This document shows positions 1 to 9,624 of a DNA stretch of 64,000 bases, piece after piece (within the stretch, counting starts at the first letter, position 1; each line of letters opens with the position of its first letter). The position numbers and the translations under genes were made by a program. Under the pieces are notes generated by a model. It saw nothing but the letters and a program-made list of their open reading frames with translations. It did no database searches and was not told where the DNA came from. The stretch is from an uncultured Clostridia bacterium (GTDB lineage: Bacteria > Bacillota > Clostridia > Christensenellales > UBA1242): positions 1 through 64,000 of the forward strand of contig CAKVHW010000003.1 in the NCBI GenBank assembly GCA_934754495.1, read 5' to 3'.

Positions 1-1734
1 GGGTATAAGGGTTTAAAAAAATTAATTCCTTATTACACAAAATACAAAAAACTTGCAATATTATTATCGGTGTCGTTGATGATAACGACAGTTTTGAACT
101 TTTTTATACCAATTTACGATGCAAAGGCACTGGCATCTATCACTTCTGGCGACTTTAAATTTGCGATAATATTTGTATGTATTAGCACTGGAATATTTTT
201 AGTGTCCAATGTGACAAGTTGGTTTTTTAACCGCACATGGGTCGTCATGGATAACAAGGTTTTATTTGATATGCGTCAAGGCATCATGAAAAGCATTGGC
301 GACATTAAAATGAGCAAAATTGACCAAACTAACTCGGGTGTATTTATAGACCGTATCATAAGTGATGCAGGCAAGTGTAGCGACATCTTGTTGTCTATAA
401 TTACAGTTGTTATTGATATGGTATCAAATATTTGCTTCTTTATCTATATTGCATTTTTAAATATTTGGCTATTCTTACTAATGCTTGTGTATGTTGTTGT
501 TAGTTATTTGATGGATGAGCATATTATGCGAATTTGGTTTAGAGATAACAAAGGAATGCGAGCAAGGCGAGAACAGGTAATTGGTGCTTATTCCGAACAA
601 GTAAAGGGCGTAAGAGATATTAAAAGCCTAAATTTAAAACAAGAGATGCTTAACGATAGTGGTGAAAAATTTTCTTATGTGTTAAGAAAAAACTTGCAAG
701 AACGCCTTCGCTTTTACAAAAACACATTCTTTTTAAAGGGTACAATAAACGAACTTATGGAAGTTGGCATTTTGATTGCTGGAATATTGCTTATTCAAAA
801 CAATATAGTAACCCTTACAACATTCTTGATTGTATACATGTATAGGGGCAGGGTTGGTAATATGGTGCGATTTATAGGTCAAATTAAACAACATGCTACT
901 GACGGTGAATTATGTGCACAAAGGTATTTTGAAGTGGTGGAAGATTTTCCAAAAGAAAAATTTGGCAATGAAGAGCTTCCACAACCAGTTAAGGGTGATA
1001 TTAAATTCGAGAATGTAAACTTTTCCTACAATGATGAAAAGGAAGTGCTAAAAGATATATCATTTGAAATAGAATCAAACAAAACAACAGCAATCGTAGG
1101 GAAAAGTGGTTGTGGGAAAAGTACAATTTTAAGCCTTATTAATAATCTGTATGAAAAGAAGTCTGGTGAGATTAAAATTGATGACATTGACATTACAAAA
1201 CTTACAGAAAATTCGCTTAGAAACACGGTTGGAGTGGTTACACAATCACCATATATATTTAACGCAACAATTAAAAACAATCTACTTTATGTGAAACCAG
1301 ACGCAACTGATGAAGAAATTTGGGATGCGTTAAAAAAGGCACAAATTGATGAGTTTGTTAGGTCTCAGGAAAAGGGGCTTGATAGCAAGGTTGGTGAAAG
1401 TGGAGTAATGCTTTCAGGTGGTCAACGCCAACGTTTGGCAATTGCAAGAGTTTTGTTAAAGGGGAATAAAATAATTGCATTTGATGAAGCCACAAGTGCT
1501 CTAGATAATAAAAGCCAAGGTGCAATTGTTGAAGAGCTTGACAAGCTAAAACAAGACCATACAATAATTGTAGTGGCACATAGACTTTCAACAATTGTTA
1601 ATGCTGATAAAATTATTGTGGTTGACGATGGTAAAAAGGTGGCAGAAGGCACTCACAAACAACTTATGAAATCTTGCAAAATCTACAAAGACTTGTACGA
1701 AAGTGAAGATAATTTAGTTAAAATAGAAGAATAG
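1..1734 (+). CDS. ABC exporter, fused membrane and ATPase domains (5' end outside window)
   Basis: Half-transporter that would dimerise to export a substrate (drug, lipid or peptide) using ATP. The frame is open to the left edge, so the N-terminus is missing; the GTG at 70 is internal. About 577 residues are visible: several membrane helices, then a nucleotide-binding domain with Walker A (VGKSGCGKST), a canonical signature (LSGGQRQR), Walker B with catalytic glutamate (IIAFDEATSALD) and the switch histidine (AHRLS). All ATPase motifs are intact, so it could act as a homodimer or as the active half of a pair. It is a clear paralogue of the minus-strand exporter at 26280-28055: both share the stretch PYIF..TIK.NLL..KPDATDEEI. 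A strong terminator follows. Substrate is unknown. Confidence 0.93.
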   Translation, partial: GYKGLKKLIPYYTKYKKLAILLSVSLMITTVLNFFIPIYDAKALASITSGDFKFAIIFVCISTGIFLVSNVTSWFFNRTWVVMDNKVLFDMRQGIMKSIGDIKMSKIDQTNSGVFIDRIISDAGKCSDILLSIITVVIDMVSNICFFIYIAFLNIWLFLLMLVYVVVSYLMDEHIMRIWFRDNKGMRARREQVIGAYSEQVKGVRDIKSLNLKQEMLNDSGEKFSYVLRKNLQERLRFYKNTFFLKGTINELMEVGILIAGILLIQNNIVTLTTFLIVYMYRGRVGNMVRFIGQIKQHATDGELCAQRYFEVVEDFPKEKFGNEELPQPVKGDIKFENVNFSYNDEKEVLKDISFEIESNKTTAIVGKSGCGKSTILSLINNLYEKKSGEIKIDDIDITKLTENSLRNTVGVVTQSPYIFNATIKNNLLYVKPDATDEEIWDALKKAQIDEFVRSQEKGLDSKVGESGVMLSGGQRQRLAIARVLLKGNKIIAFDEATSALDNKSQGAIVEELDKLKQDHTIIVVAHRLSTIVNADKIIVVDDGKKVAEGTHKQLMKSCKIYKDLYESEDNLVKIEE

Positions 1735-1757
1735 TAAAAAAGTTAAGATAATAATGC

Positions 1758-1807
1758 AAAAACACTTATATTTTCTAAAACAATAGTTCGAAATATAGGT
1801 GTTTTTT
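1758..1807 (+). terminator. Intrinsic terminator after ABC exporter
   Basis: AAAACACTTATATTT pairs with AAATATAGGTGTTTT across a loop of about 17 nt, followed by T6. The recD2 -35 element begins three bases later. Confidence 0.8.
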
Positions 1808-1809
1808 GT

Positions 1810-1838
1810 TTGTGAAAATAATACATATTTGTTACAAT
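1810..1838 (+). promoter_or_regulatory. recD2 promoter, predicted leaderless start
   Basis: TTGTGA (1810-1815), 17-nt spacer, TACAAT (1833-1838). The predicted transcription start, about seven bases after the -10, coincides with the A of the ATG at 1845, and no ribosome binding site is present. Confidence 0.6.
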
Positions 1839-1844
1839 ATATAT

Positions 1845-4049
1845 ATGAAAATTAATGGCATTATTGAAGAAATAATTTTTAGAAATCCAGACAACAATTA
1901 TACAGTTGTTCTTGTAAATAATAGTGGCGAACTTGTTACTGCTGTGGGTAAATTTCCACTTATAAACGAAGGAGAAAATGTGGAACTTAGCGGTGATTTT
2001 GTGGCTCATAGTAAATATGGTGAGCAATTTGCCGTGACAGAAGTAAAACTAAAACCGCCTACAAGTAGACAAGGAATAATTAGGTATTTGAGTAGTGGAC
2101 TTATTAAAGGTGTTGGGCTTATTACGGCTACAAACCTTGTAAATAAATTTGGTGAAAGTACACTTGATGTCATAGAGTTTAATCCGTCTAGACTTGCCGA
2201 AGTGCGAGGGGTTAGCCCTAAAAAAGCACAAGATATTGCCAACGAAGTGGCATCAGTTAAAAAGATGCAAAATGCTGTTATGCTTATGCAAAATTACAAC
2301 ATTTCCACTAATCTTGCAATTAAAATTTTTAATTTTTATGGTGATAATACCGATAAAATATTAAAAAACAATCCATACAAACTTACCGAAGATATTGACG
2401 GGGTAGGTTTTTTTACTGCCGATAAAATTGCTCAAGAAGTGGGGGTTGGTTTTGATAGTAAGTTTAGGTTTAGAGCAGGAATAGTGCATTGCCTAAAAGA
2501 TGAGTGTGATAAGGGTGGTAATACTTATGTCACAAAATCAAACCTTGAAAACGAAGTTTTTGAACTACTAAGACTTAATTCAAATGAATATTTGGATACT
2601 TTTCAGACCGTGCTTGAAACGATGGAAAGTGATGGTGTTATTAAAATAATAGTTAAAGATGATGACTGCATTGTTGCACTTACAAAATACTTTAATCTAG
2701 AAAAAATTGTTGCCGCAACACTTAATTTGTATGTGCTAAACAAAATTGAAAATGGCATTAATGTTGATGAAAACATTAGCCTTTTTGAACAACTTAACCA
2801 CATAAAAATGCACGAAAAACAACGTGAAGCCGTAACTATGGCAATTAATAATGGTGTTAGTGTAATCACTGGTGGGCCAGGTACGGGTAAAACTACAATT
2901 GTTAAATGTGTTTTGCACCTATTTAAACAAATGGGTAAAAAGGTGAAACTTTTAGCTCCAACAGGTAGGGCTGCAAAACGACTAAGTGAAAGTTGTAATT
3001 TTGAAGCTAGCACTATTCATAGAGCATTAGAAGTTGATTATAATAGCCCATCAATGTTTAAGTACAACAACATGAACAAACTTAGTGCTGATGTTGTTAT
3101 TGTAGACGAAATTAGTATGGTCGATATTCAACTTATGTACTTTTTGATAAGAGCTTTAAAACGCAATTGCCAAATAGTTTTTGTGGGAGATAAAGACCAG
3201 CTTCCAAGTGTTGGGGCAGGCAATGTGCTTGCCGATATTTTGGCCAGTAATGTTATTCCCAATGTGTGCTTAACACAAATTTATAGGCAAAGCGAAAATA
3301 GTTTAATCATAACTAATGCTCATCTTATTAATAGTGGTAAAATGCCCGAACTTAATAATTCTAGTAGTGACTTTTTCTTCACAAGCAAGCAAGAACCTGC
3401 CGAAGCACTTAACACAATTATTGAAATGTGCACAACAAGAATTCCAAAATTTCTAAATATTGATAGTAGTAAAATTCAAGTACTTGCACCGATGAAGGCG
3501 GGACTGTGTGGAATAGATAATCTAAATAAATGTTTACAGGAACAACTTAATCCTCTTAAGGGTTTTTCTAGTGAAATTGTGACCGAACGATATTCGTTTA
3601 GGCTAAACGATAGGGTTATGCAAACAACAAACAACTATGAGAGAGAATGGGTGAAAGATAGTGAACGTGGCACAGGTGTGTTTAATGGTGATATAGGTAC
3701 AATAACACATATTGATGGTGCTATAAACGAACTTATTGTAACCTTTGAAGATGGTCGAGTTGCACGATATACTAAAGCCGATTTAAGTGAAATTGTGTTA
3801 AGTTATGCCATTACAATTCACAAAAGCCAAGGTAGTGAATTTGATTGTGTTATAATCCCTGTTTTGTCAGGACCACCTATGCTTTTGACAAGAAATCTAC
3901 TTTACACGGCAGTAACCAGAGCAAAACGTATGGTTGTGCTTGTTGGGAGTGAGTTGTGTATTAAGCGAATGGTTAGAAACAACTATACACAAAAAAGATT
4001 TACTCTTCTTAAAGATTTTCTTACAAACGAAGAGATGTTGTTGGTGTAA
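1845..4049 (+). CDS. recD2: RecD2-type SF1B ATP-dependent DNA helicase
   Basis: 5'-3' DNA helicase of the RecD2/TraA family, acting in DNA repair without RecBC. 734 residues from the ATG at 1845. The N-terminal region carries helix-hairpin-helix-like segments (about residues 75-200, including GLIKGVG and GVSPKKAQDI), then Walker A (GGPGTGKTT, about residue 345), Walker B-like DEISMVD, motif III (VFVGDKDQLPSVGAG), QIYRQS and the C-terminal UvrD-like motif YAITIHKSQGSEFD. Length is usual for RecD2. A longer reading from 1806 exists but starts upstream of the predicted transcript, so I reject it. No Shine-Dalgarno sequence precedes 1845; the promoter places the transcript start at the ATG. comF follows after 3 nt, so the two are co-transcribed. 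Confidence 0.93.
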   Translation: MKINGIIEEIIFRNPDNNYTVVLVNNSGELVTAVGKFPLINEGENVELSGDFVAHSKYGEQFAVTEVKLKPPTSRQGIIRYLSSGLIKGVGLITATNLVNKFGESTLDVIEFNPSRLAEVRGVSPKKAQDIANEVASVKKMQNAVMLMQNYNISTNLAIKIFNFYGDNTDKILKNNPYKLTEDIDGVGFFTADKIAQEVGVGFDSKFRFRAGIVHCLKDECDKGGNTYVTKSNLENEVFELLRLNSNEYLDTFQTVLETMESDGVIKIIVKDDDCIVALTKYFNLEKIVAATLNLYVLNKIENGINVDENISLFEQLNHIKMHEKQREAVTMAINNGVSVITGGPGTGKTTIVKCVLHLFKQMGKKVKLLAPTGRAAKRLSESCNFEASTIHRALEVDYNSPSMFKYNNMNKLSADVVIVDEISMVDIQLMYFLIRALKRNCQIVFVGDKDQLPSVGAGNVLADILASNVIPNVCLTQIYRQSENSLIITNAHLINSGKMPELNNSSSDFFFTSKQEPAEALNTIIEMCTTRIPKFLNIDSSKIQVLAPMKAGLCGIDNLNKCLQEQLNPLKGFSSEIVTERYSFRLNDRVMQTTNNYEREWVKDSERGTGVFNGDIGTITHIDGAINELIVTFEDGRVARYTKADLSEIVLSYAITIHKSQGSEFDCVIIPVLSGPPMLLTRNLLYTAVTRAKRMVVLVGSELCIKRMVRNNYTQKRFTLLKDFLTNEEMLLV

Positions 4050-4052
4050 ACT

Positions 4053-4799
4053 ATGAAAATATCCGAACTATTTTTCCCAAGCAATTATAGATGTATTTTG
4101 TGTGGTGAAGAACTTGACCACAACACACTTTATTCTATTTGTGATGATTGTATGAACAAACTTCCTTTTAATAACGGCAAGGTGTGTCTTCGTTGTAGCG
4201 AGCCACTTGGCAGTATGGCTAATTACTGCTTGCACTGTAAAAAGACAAAACCATATTTCACTAAAAACATTTCCTTGTTTCTTTACGAATATCCAATTAA
4301 TAAAGTTATTCGCCAATTAAAGTACGACAACAAAAAATATCTTTCTAGTACGTTTAGTAATATGATTGCTGGTGAAATAAGTAAAATGAATGTTAAGTTT
4401 GATATGGTAATTCCGGTGCCATTATATTTTAAACGTCAAAAATTTAGAGGCTACAACCAATCGGAACTTTTGGCAGAAAGCCTTAACACAAAACTTGGTA
4501 TTGAGATTAATACCGAGGCGCTTGTGAAAATTAAAAACACTCGCACTCAAGCAAATCTTACAAGAGCGGAGAGAATGGAAAATTTGAGAGATGCATTTAG
4601 TGTGTCAGATAAAAAAATTGTTAAAGGCAAGACAATACTTTTAGTTGATGATGTTTTTACAACAGGGACAACAATAAATGAGTGTAGCAAAACTTTAATT
4701 GAAGCAGGAGCCAAGGCTGTGTATTCGGTGACATTAGCCCATGCACATTACTCTAGAAGTGCAATTGTAAACGATGAGATTGATGACAAAAATAATTAA
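4053..4799 (+). CDS. comF: ComF family phosphoribosyltransferase-like protein
   Basis: ComFC/GntX family; in Bacillus and relatives it is needed for DNA uptake, though its biochemical role is unclear. The 248 residues contain an N-terminal zinc-ribbon region with four CxxC-type pairs (CILC, CDDC, CLRC, CLHC, within about residues 11-65) and a type I phosphoribosyltransferase domain with the PRPP-binding loop ILLVDDVFTTGTT near residue 200. It lies 3 nt after recD2, pairing a helicase with a ComF protein, which fits processing of incoming or damaged DNA; this link is inference. A terminator follows directly. Confidence 0.9.
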   Translation: MKISELFFPSNYRCILCGEELDHNTLYSICDDCMNKLPFNNGKVCLRCSEPLGSMANYCLHCKKTKPYFTKNISLFLYEYPINKVIRQLKYDNKKYLSSTFSNMIAGEISKMNVKFDMVIPVPLYFKRQKFRGYNQSELLAESLNTKLGIEINTEALVKIKNTRTQANLTRAERMENLRDAFSVSDKKIVKGKTILLVDDVFTTGTTINECSKTLIEAGAKAVYSVTLAHAHYSRSAIVNDEIDDKNN

Positions 4800-4832
4800 A
4801 ACCGCATTTAAAACTTGCGGTTTTTTCTTTTT
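4799..4832 (+). terminator. Terminator after comF
   Basis: AACCGCA / TGCGGTT stem with an 8-nt loop, then T6. It overlaps the comF stop codon. Confidence 0.8.
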
Positions 4833-4897
4833 AATTTTAAAAAACTTTTAATTCGTCAAGCTTAGATAAATTTTATCAAATTAGGTGGCTTATTTTA

Positions 4898-4926
4898 TTG
4901 TAAAAAGCCTTAATTTAGTGTATTAT
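4898..4926 (+). promoter_or_regulatory. secA promoter
   Basis: TTGTAA (4898-4903), 17-nt spacer, TATTAT (4921-4926), about 35 nt upstream of the secA ATG, which has AAAGGA as ribosome binding site. The remaining bases between comF and this promoter show nothing else. Confidence 0.6.
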
Positions 4927-4961
4927 ATAATATACTAAAAATTAAAGGAAAAACACTATAA

Positions 4962-7640
4962 ATGGGACTACTAAAAAAGATATTTAGATCAGAAAATTCT
5001 AGAAATGTGGCAAAACTTGATAAGATTGCTAAAAAGATAGAAGAAAAAGAAAACGAGTATAAGGCAAAAACAGACGAAGAACTTAAAGCCATGACAGGCA
5101 TTTTAAAGGAACGTCTTGCTAATGGTGAAAAGCCTATTGATATTTTGCCAGATGCTTTTGCTACTGTTAGGGAAGCAAGTGACCGTGTTATGGGAATGCG
5201 TCACTTCCACGTGCAATTACTTGGTGGTATTGCATTGTTTCAAGGTCGTATTGCCGAGATGCGTACTGGTGAAGGTAAAACCTTAACCGAAACACTTCCA
5301 GCATACCTTGTTGCACTTGAAGGTAAGGGCGTTCATATTGTAACAGTTAACGAATACCTTGCAAAACGTGACTCAGAATGGATGGGTAAAATTTTTAAAT
5401 ATTTGGGTCTAACAGTTGGCATCTCGATGCACGATATGGACGCAAAACAAAAACGTGAAGCATATGCATGTGATATTACTTATAGCACCAACAACGAACT
5501 TGGTTTTGACTACCTTCGTGATAATATGGTTGTTAGAGCAGAAGACCGTGTTGGTAGGGGCTATCACTTTGCCATTATTGATGAAGTAGATAGTATTTTA
5601 ATTGATGAAGCCCGTACACCGCTTATTATTAGTGGCCGTGGAATGAAAAGCAACGAAATGTATAAGACTGCTAGCCGTTTTGCTAAAAGCCTTCGTCCAG
5701 ACGATTACGAAATTGATGAAAAAGAAAAAGCAATTCGCCTTACTGAAAAAGGTGTAAGAAAAGCCGAAAGATTTTTTAATCTTGACAACCTAAGCGATAT
5801 TAACAATATTGAGATTAACCACCACATTAATAATGCAATGAAGGCTCAATATATTATGAAAAAAGATAACAACTATATCGTTAAAGACAACGAAGTTGTT
5901 ATTGTAGACGAGTTTACTGGTCGTCTTATGGAAGGCAGGAAGTATTCTAATGGATTGCATCAAGCAATTGAAGCCAAAGAAGGTCTTGAAATTCGTGACG
6001 AAAACAAAACTCTTGCAACAATCACATTCCAAAACTTCTTTAGATTGTACGATAAAATTAGTGGTATGACAGGTACTGCCAAGACCGAAGAAACCGAATT
6101 TAACAAAATTTACAACCTAGACGTTGTTACTATTCCTACAAATCTTCCAGTGCGTAGAATTGATGCTCCAGACGTAATATATATTACCGAACGTGCTAAA
6201 ATTGACGCCATTGTAGAAGCGGTTAAGGAAATGCACGCCACAGGTAGACCAGTGCTAGTAGGTACCGTTACTATTGAAAAGAGTGAACTTATTTCAAATG
6301 CACTTAAAAAAGCAAAAATTCCACACAATGTGTTGAATGCTAAAAATCACCTTCGTGAAAGTGAAATCGTAGCCCAAGCGGGTAGATTAAATGCGGTTAC
6401 ACTTGCCACCAACATGGCAGGTCGTGGTACCGATATTTTGCTTGGCGGTAACCCAGAATACATGGCAAAACAAAAATTGCGTGAAAAGGGTTATAATGAA
6501 GAACAAATTGACTTTTGTACATCTTTATTAACTACCGACAACGAAGAACTTAATAAAATTAGAGATGAGTATAATGCATTATACAAAGAGTTTAAGGAAA
6601 TAACCAATAAAGAAAAAGAACAAGTTATTATCTTGGGCGGTCTTCATATTATTGGTACCGAACGTCACGAAAGCCGTCGTATTGACAACCAGCTTCGTGG
6701 TCGTGCAGGTCGTCAAGGTGACCCAGGTAGCAGTGTGTTCTATGTTAGTATGGAAGACGAACTTATTCGCCGTTTTGGTGGAGAAAGAATGCAGGGAATT
6801 GCTCGTTTCTTCAAGATTGATGAAGATACTCCTTTCCAAATTAAACTACTTTCTAAACAAATTGAAAATGCTCAAAAACGTATTGAAGGCTTCAACTTTA
6901 GTGCACGTCATAGTGTGTTAAAATTTGACGATGTTAACAACCAACAACGTGAACTTATTTATAAAGAACGTGACCGTGTTCTAGATGGTGCTAATATCCA
7001 TGGCGAAGTAGTAGATATGATAAACGAACTTGCTATGAACATTGTTCTTAACGAAACAGGTGATGGCAGTAGTTGGGACGAATGGAACATTGAAGCAATT
7101 AATAATGCACTTAATGGCAAAGTTCTACCACCAGAAACCAACTTTGTAACCGAAGAAATGGTTGAAGGAAAAGAACCACAAGAACTTGCCGACCTTGTTG
7201 CGCAAGAGGTAATTCGCCGTTATGAAGAAAAATGTAGTGAAATTGGCAAACTTGGCATTGATACAGGCAAAATTGAACGTGATATTCTGCTAAGGGTTGT
7301 AGATAGTCTTTGGATGGATCATATTGACTACCTTGAAATGTTAAGGGGTGAAATTGGTCTTCAAGCATACGGAAATCATGACCCAATTGTTGAATACAAA
7401 CGTATTAGTTATGATGCTTTTGAAGATATGGTTGCTAAAATAAGAGAAGAAACAGCAACTTTCCTTATAAACTATAGGGTTAATATTGAAATAAAACAAG
7501 CACCTAAGCCAAAGGAAATTATTGCTGGTAGCAACAATTCTACTACAAGTGCAACCACTAAAGGCAAAATTGTAGGTCGAAACGAACTTTGCCCATGTGG
7601 AAGTGGTAAAAAATACAAAAACTGCTGTGGTGCAAAATAA
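4962..7640 (+). CDS. secA: Preprotein translocase ATPase SecA
   Basis: Motor ATPase that drives secreted proteins through SecYEG. 892 residues, full length. Walker A is MRTGEGKTL (about residue 100), the DEAD region is IIDEVDSILIDEARTPL, the second nucleotide fold carries TNMAGRGTDI and GRAGRQGDPGSS, and the C-terminus has a metal-binding SEC-C motif (LCPCGSGKKYKNCC) that contacts SecB or ribosomes in known SecAs. It has its own promoter and a terminator overlapping the start of the next transcription unit. It serves the many lipoproteins and signal-peptide proteins seen elsewhere in this window. Confidence 0.98.
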   Translation: MGLLKKIFRSENSRNVAKLDKIAKKIEEKENEYKAKTDEELKAMTGILKERLANGEKPIDILPDAFATVREASDRVMGMRHFHVQLLGGIALFQGRIAEMRTGEGKTLTETLPAYLVALEGKGVHIVTVNEYLAKRDSEWMGKIFKYLGLTVGISMHDMDAKQKREAYACDITYSTNNELGFDYLRDNMVVRAEDRVGRGYHFAIIDEVDSILIDEARTPLIISGRGMKSNEMYKTASRFAKSLRPDDYEIDEKEKAIRLTEKGVRKAERFFNLDNLSDINNIEINHHINNAMKAQYIMKKDNNYIVKDNEVVIVDEFTGRLMEGRKYSNGLHQAIEAKEGLEIRDENKTLATITFQNFFRLYDKISGMTGTAKTEETEFNKIYNLDVVTIPTNLPVRRIDAPDVIYITERAKIDAIVEAVKEMHATGRPVLVGTVTIEKSELISNALKKAKIPHNVLNAKNHLRESEIVAQAGRLNAVTLATNMAGRGTDILLGGNPEYMAKQKLREKGYNEEQIDFCTSLLTTDNEELNKIRDEYNALYKEFKEITNKEKEQVIILGGLHIIGTERHESRRIDNQLRGRAGRQGDPGSSVFYVSMEDELIRRFGGERMQGIARFFKIDEDTPFQIKLLSKQIENAQKRIEGFNFSARHSVLKFDDVNNQQRELIYKERDRVLDGANIHGEVVDMINELAMNIVLNETGDGSSWDEWNIEAINNALNGKVLPPETNFVTEEMVEGKEPQELADLVAQEVIRRYEEKCSEIGKLGIDTGKIERDILLRVVDSLWMDHIDYLEMLRGEIGLQAYGNHDPIVEYKRISYDAFEDMVAKIREETATFLINYRVNIEIKQAPKPKEIIAGSNNSTTSATTKGKIVGRNELCPCGSGKKYKNCCGAK

Positions 7641-7651
7641 TAAAACATAAC

Positions 7652-7677
7652 AGGGCAATCAAATTGCCTTGTTTTTG
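7652..7677 (+). terminator. Terminator after secA
   Basis: AGGGCAAT / ATTGCCTT stem, 3-nt loop, GTTTTTG tail. It covers the in-frame TTG at 7669, which argues against that codon as a start for the next gene. Confidence 0.7.
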
Positions 7678-7695
7678 TATAAAGGAAGTTTTAAT

Positions 7696-8352
7696 ATGGA
7701 TAAAGCAAAAAATGTGCTTAAATATTATGTTTTTTGCAATACTTTAAAAGATGTGGTGCGAACAGGCTGGAAAGATTGGAAAGTAAATCGTGAAAGGCTA
7801 GAGAGTATTGCAGAACATATATATGGCGTTCAAATGTTGGCAATAGCAATGAAAAGCGAATACGACTACGATGTTAATATTGAAAAGGTGTTAAAAATGC
7901 TTGCCGTTCACGAAACCGAAGAAATTGTAATAGGAGACCTTACTTTTTTTGATATTAATAGGGAAGAAAAAAATAAAATTGGTCACAGGGCAGTTGAAAA
8001 AATTTTTGCAGGGCTAATAGATGGTAAGGAATATATCAACTTAATTTTGGAATTTGATGAAAGAAAAACAAAAGAAGCACTTTTTGCTTATCATTGCGAC
8101 AAACTTGAAGCCGATATTCAGGCTAGAATTTACGACTTAGATGGTTGTATGAACAACATAAATACAAAAGAAAACGAAAGATACAAAAAATCGGAAGATG
8201 TTAAAAAATTGTTGGATCAAGATATGTCGTGGGGACAAATGTGGATTAGATATGGTCAAGAACGTTATAACTATGACGAAAACTTTATGCAAGTATCACA
8301 ATATGCCTTTGATAACAATATTGTGTCGTTTAAAGATGAATTAAAAAAATGA
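7696..8352 (+). CDS. HD-domain phosphohydrolase (YfbR/5'-deoxynucleotidase-like)
   Basis: 218 residues with the HD metal-binding pattern: AEHIYGVQ (H), then VHETEE (HE) and a later Asp in the helix LEADIQARI. The arrangement resembles YfbR-type 5'-deoxynucleotidases and related HD_3 proteins that dephosphorylate nucleotides; the actual substrate cannot be read from sequence. I chose ATG 7696 because AAGGAAG lies nine bases upstream; a TTG at 7669 is in frame but sits inside the secA terminator. Confidence 0.8.
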   Translation: MDKAKNVLKYYVFCNTLKDVVRTGWKDWKVNRERLESIAEHIYGVQMLAIAMKSEYDYDVNIEKVLKMLAVHETEEIVIGDLTFFDINREEKNKIGHRAVEKIFAGLIDGKEYINLILEFDERKTKEALFAYHCDKLEADIQARIYDLDGCMNNINTKENERYKKSEDVKKLLDQDMSWGQMWIRYGQERYNYDENFMQVSQYAFDNNIVSFKDELKK

Positions 8353-8390
8353 TGCCACTTTACAAACATTTAAAAAAAACTAAGCCGTTA

Positions 8391-8419
8391 TTGTTTTTGG
8401 CAATATAATGTGGTATAAT
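8391..8419 (+). promoter_or_regulatory. prfB promoter
   Basis: TTGTTT (8391-8396), 17-nt spacer, TATAAT (8414-8419), giving a leader of about 90 nt. The leader holds a long hairpin (about 8438-8482: TAATTATTG pairing with CAATAATTA, extended by GGTGAT/ATCATC). Confidence 0.6.
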
Positions 8420-8516
8420 ATAATAAATAATATGTGGGTGATTTGTAATTATTGTGGATTAAAAAACAATAATTAATCATCATTTAAATTTTAAATAATT
8501 TTTAAGGGATAATAAA

Positions 8517-9624
8517 ATGATTTTAAACAGCGAGAAAGAACAACTTGATGCTATTATTGGCAATTATAATGTAATTGCCGACTGTCTTTGACTTAGACAA
8601 ACTAAAACAATCACTAGCAGAAAATGAAAAATTGCTTAGTGACCCTAGTGTGTATTCCGATGTTAAGAAAAGCACGGAATTAAGCCGAAAAATTAAAAAC
8701 GATAGCGATAAAATTAAAAACCTAGAAACATATAAAACAAAGATTAAAAACTTGCAAGATTTTATTGCAGAAGCTGAAGAATTGGACGATGAAAGTTTTT
8801 TAGGTGACATTCAAGCCGAATTAAAAGATTTAAACAAAAAGATTGATGAGTTTTACATTACAACCATGCTAAATGGAGAGTTTGATAGCAACAATGCAAT
8901 TATGAAAATTCATAGTGGTGCTGGCGGAACCGAAGCATGTGATTGGACACAAATGCTATTTAGAATGTACAAAATGTACTGCGACAAAAATGGTTTTCAG
9001 GTGAGTGTTCTAGATTATGTTGACGGCGATGGTGCAGGCTACAAGAGTATTGAATTTTTGGTTAAGGGCGATAATGCTTATGGCTACTTAAAAGGTGAAA
9101 TGGGAGTGCACAGATTGGTGCGAATTAGTCCATTTGATGCCAATAAACGCCGTCACACATCATTTGCCAGCGTTGAAGTTATGCCCGAACTTACTGATGC
9201 ACCTAATGTGGAAATCAACGAAAAAGACCTTAAAATAGACACTTATCGTAGTAGTGGTGCTGGCGGACAACACGTAAACACAACCGATAGTGCAGTTAGA
9301 ATTACACACATTCCTACTGGTATTGTGGCTGCATGTCAAAATGAACGTAGCCAAATGCAAAACAAAGAAACCGCAATGAATATGCTTAAAAGCAAACTTA
9401 TGGTGCTTGCTATTGAAAACAAAAAACAAAGCATCAACGAGCTTAAAGGCGATGTTAAAAAAATTGAGTGGGGTAGCCAGATAAGAAGTTATGTGTTTTG
9501 CCCTTATACACTTGTTAAGGACACCCGCACAGGCTACGAAACAAGCGACCTAACATCGGTTATGAACGGTGAATTAGACGAATTTATTTTTGCCTACCTA
9601 AAAATGCAAGGAAGTAAAAAATAA
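8517..9624 (+). CDS. prfB: Peptide chain release factor 2, with programmed +1 frameshift
   Basis: RF2 terminates translation at UGA and UAA. The reading starts at ATG 8517 (AAGGGA upstream), runs 24 codons to CTT TGA C at 8586-8592, and shifts +1 by skipping the T at 8589, then continues to the TAA ending at 9624; the product is about 368 residues. This is the classical autoregulation in which scarce RF2 lets the ribosome slip past UGA. The anticodon-like SPF tripeptide (VRISPFDANKRRH) and catalytic GGQ (SSGAGGQHVN) are present. Unusually, the purine-rich SD-like stimulator normally found just before CTT TGA is absent. Its last base is the first base of the tsaD ATG, so the two are coupled. 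Confidence 0.95.
8586..8592 (+). promoter_or_regulatory. prfB +1 frameshift site
   Basis: CTTTGAC, identical to the conserved RF2 slippery site. Upstream bases read GCCGACTGT, with no AGGGGG-like stimulator. Confidence 0.93.

Noticed and set aside
70..1734. GTG at 70 as the true start of the first ABC exporter
   Set aside because: The frame is open back to base 1 with membrane-like residues, so the gene begins outside the window.
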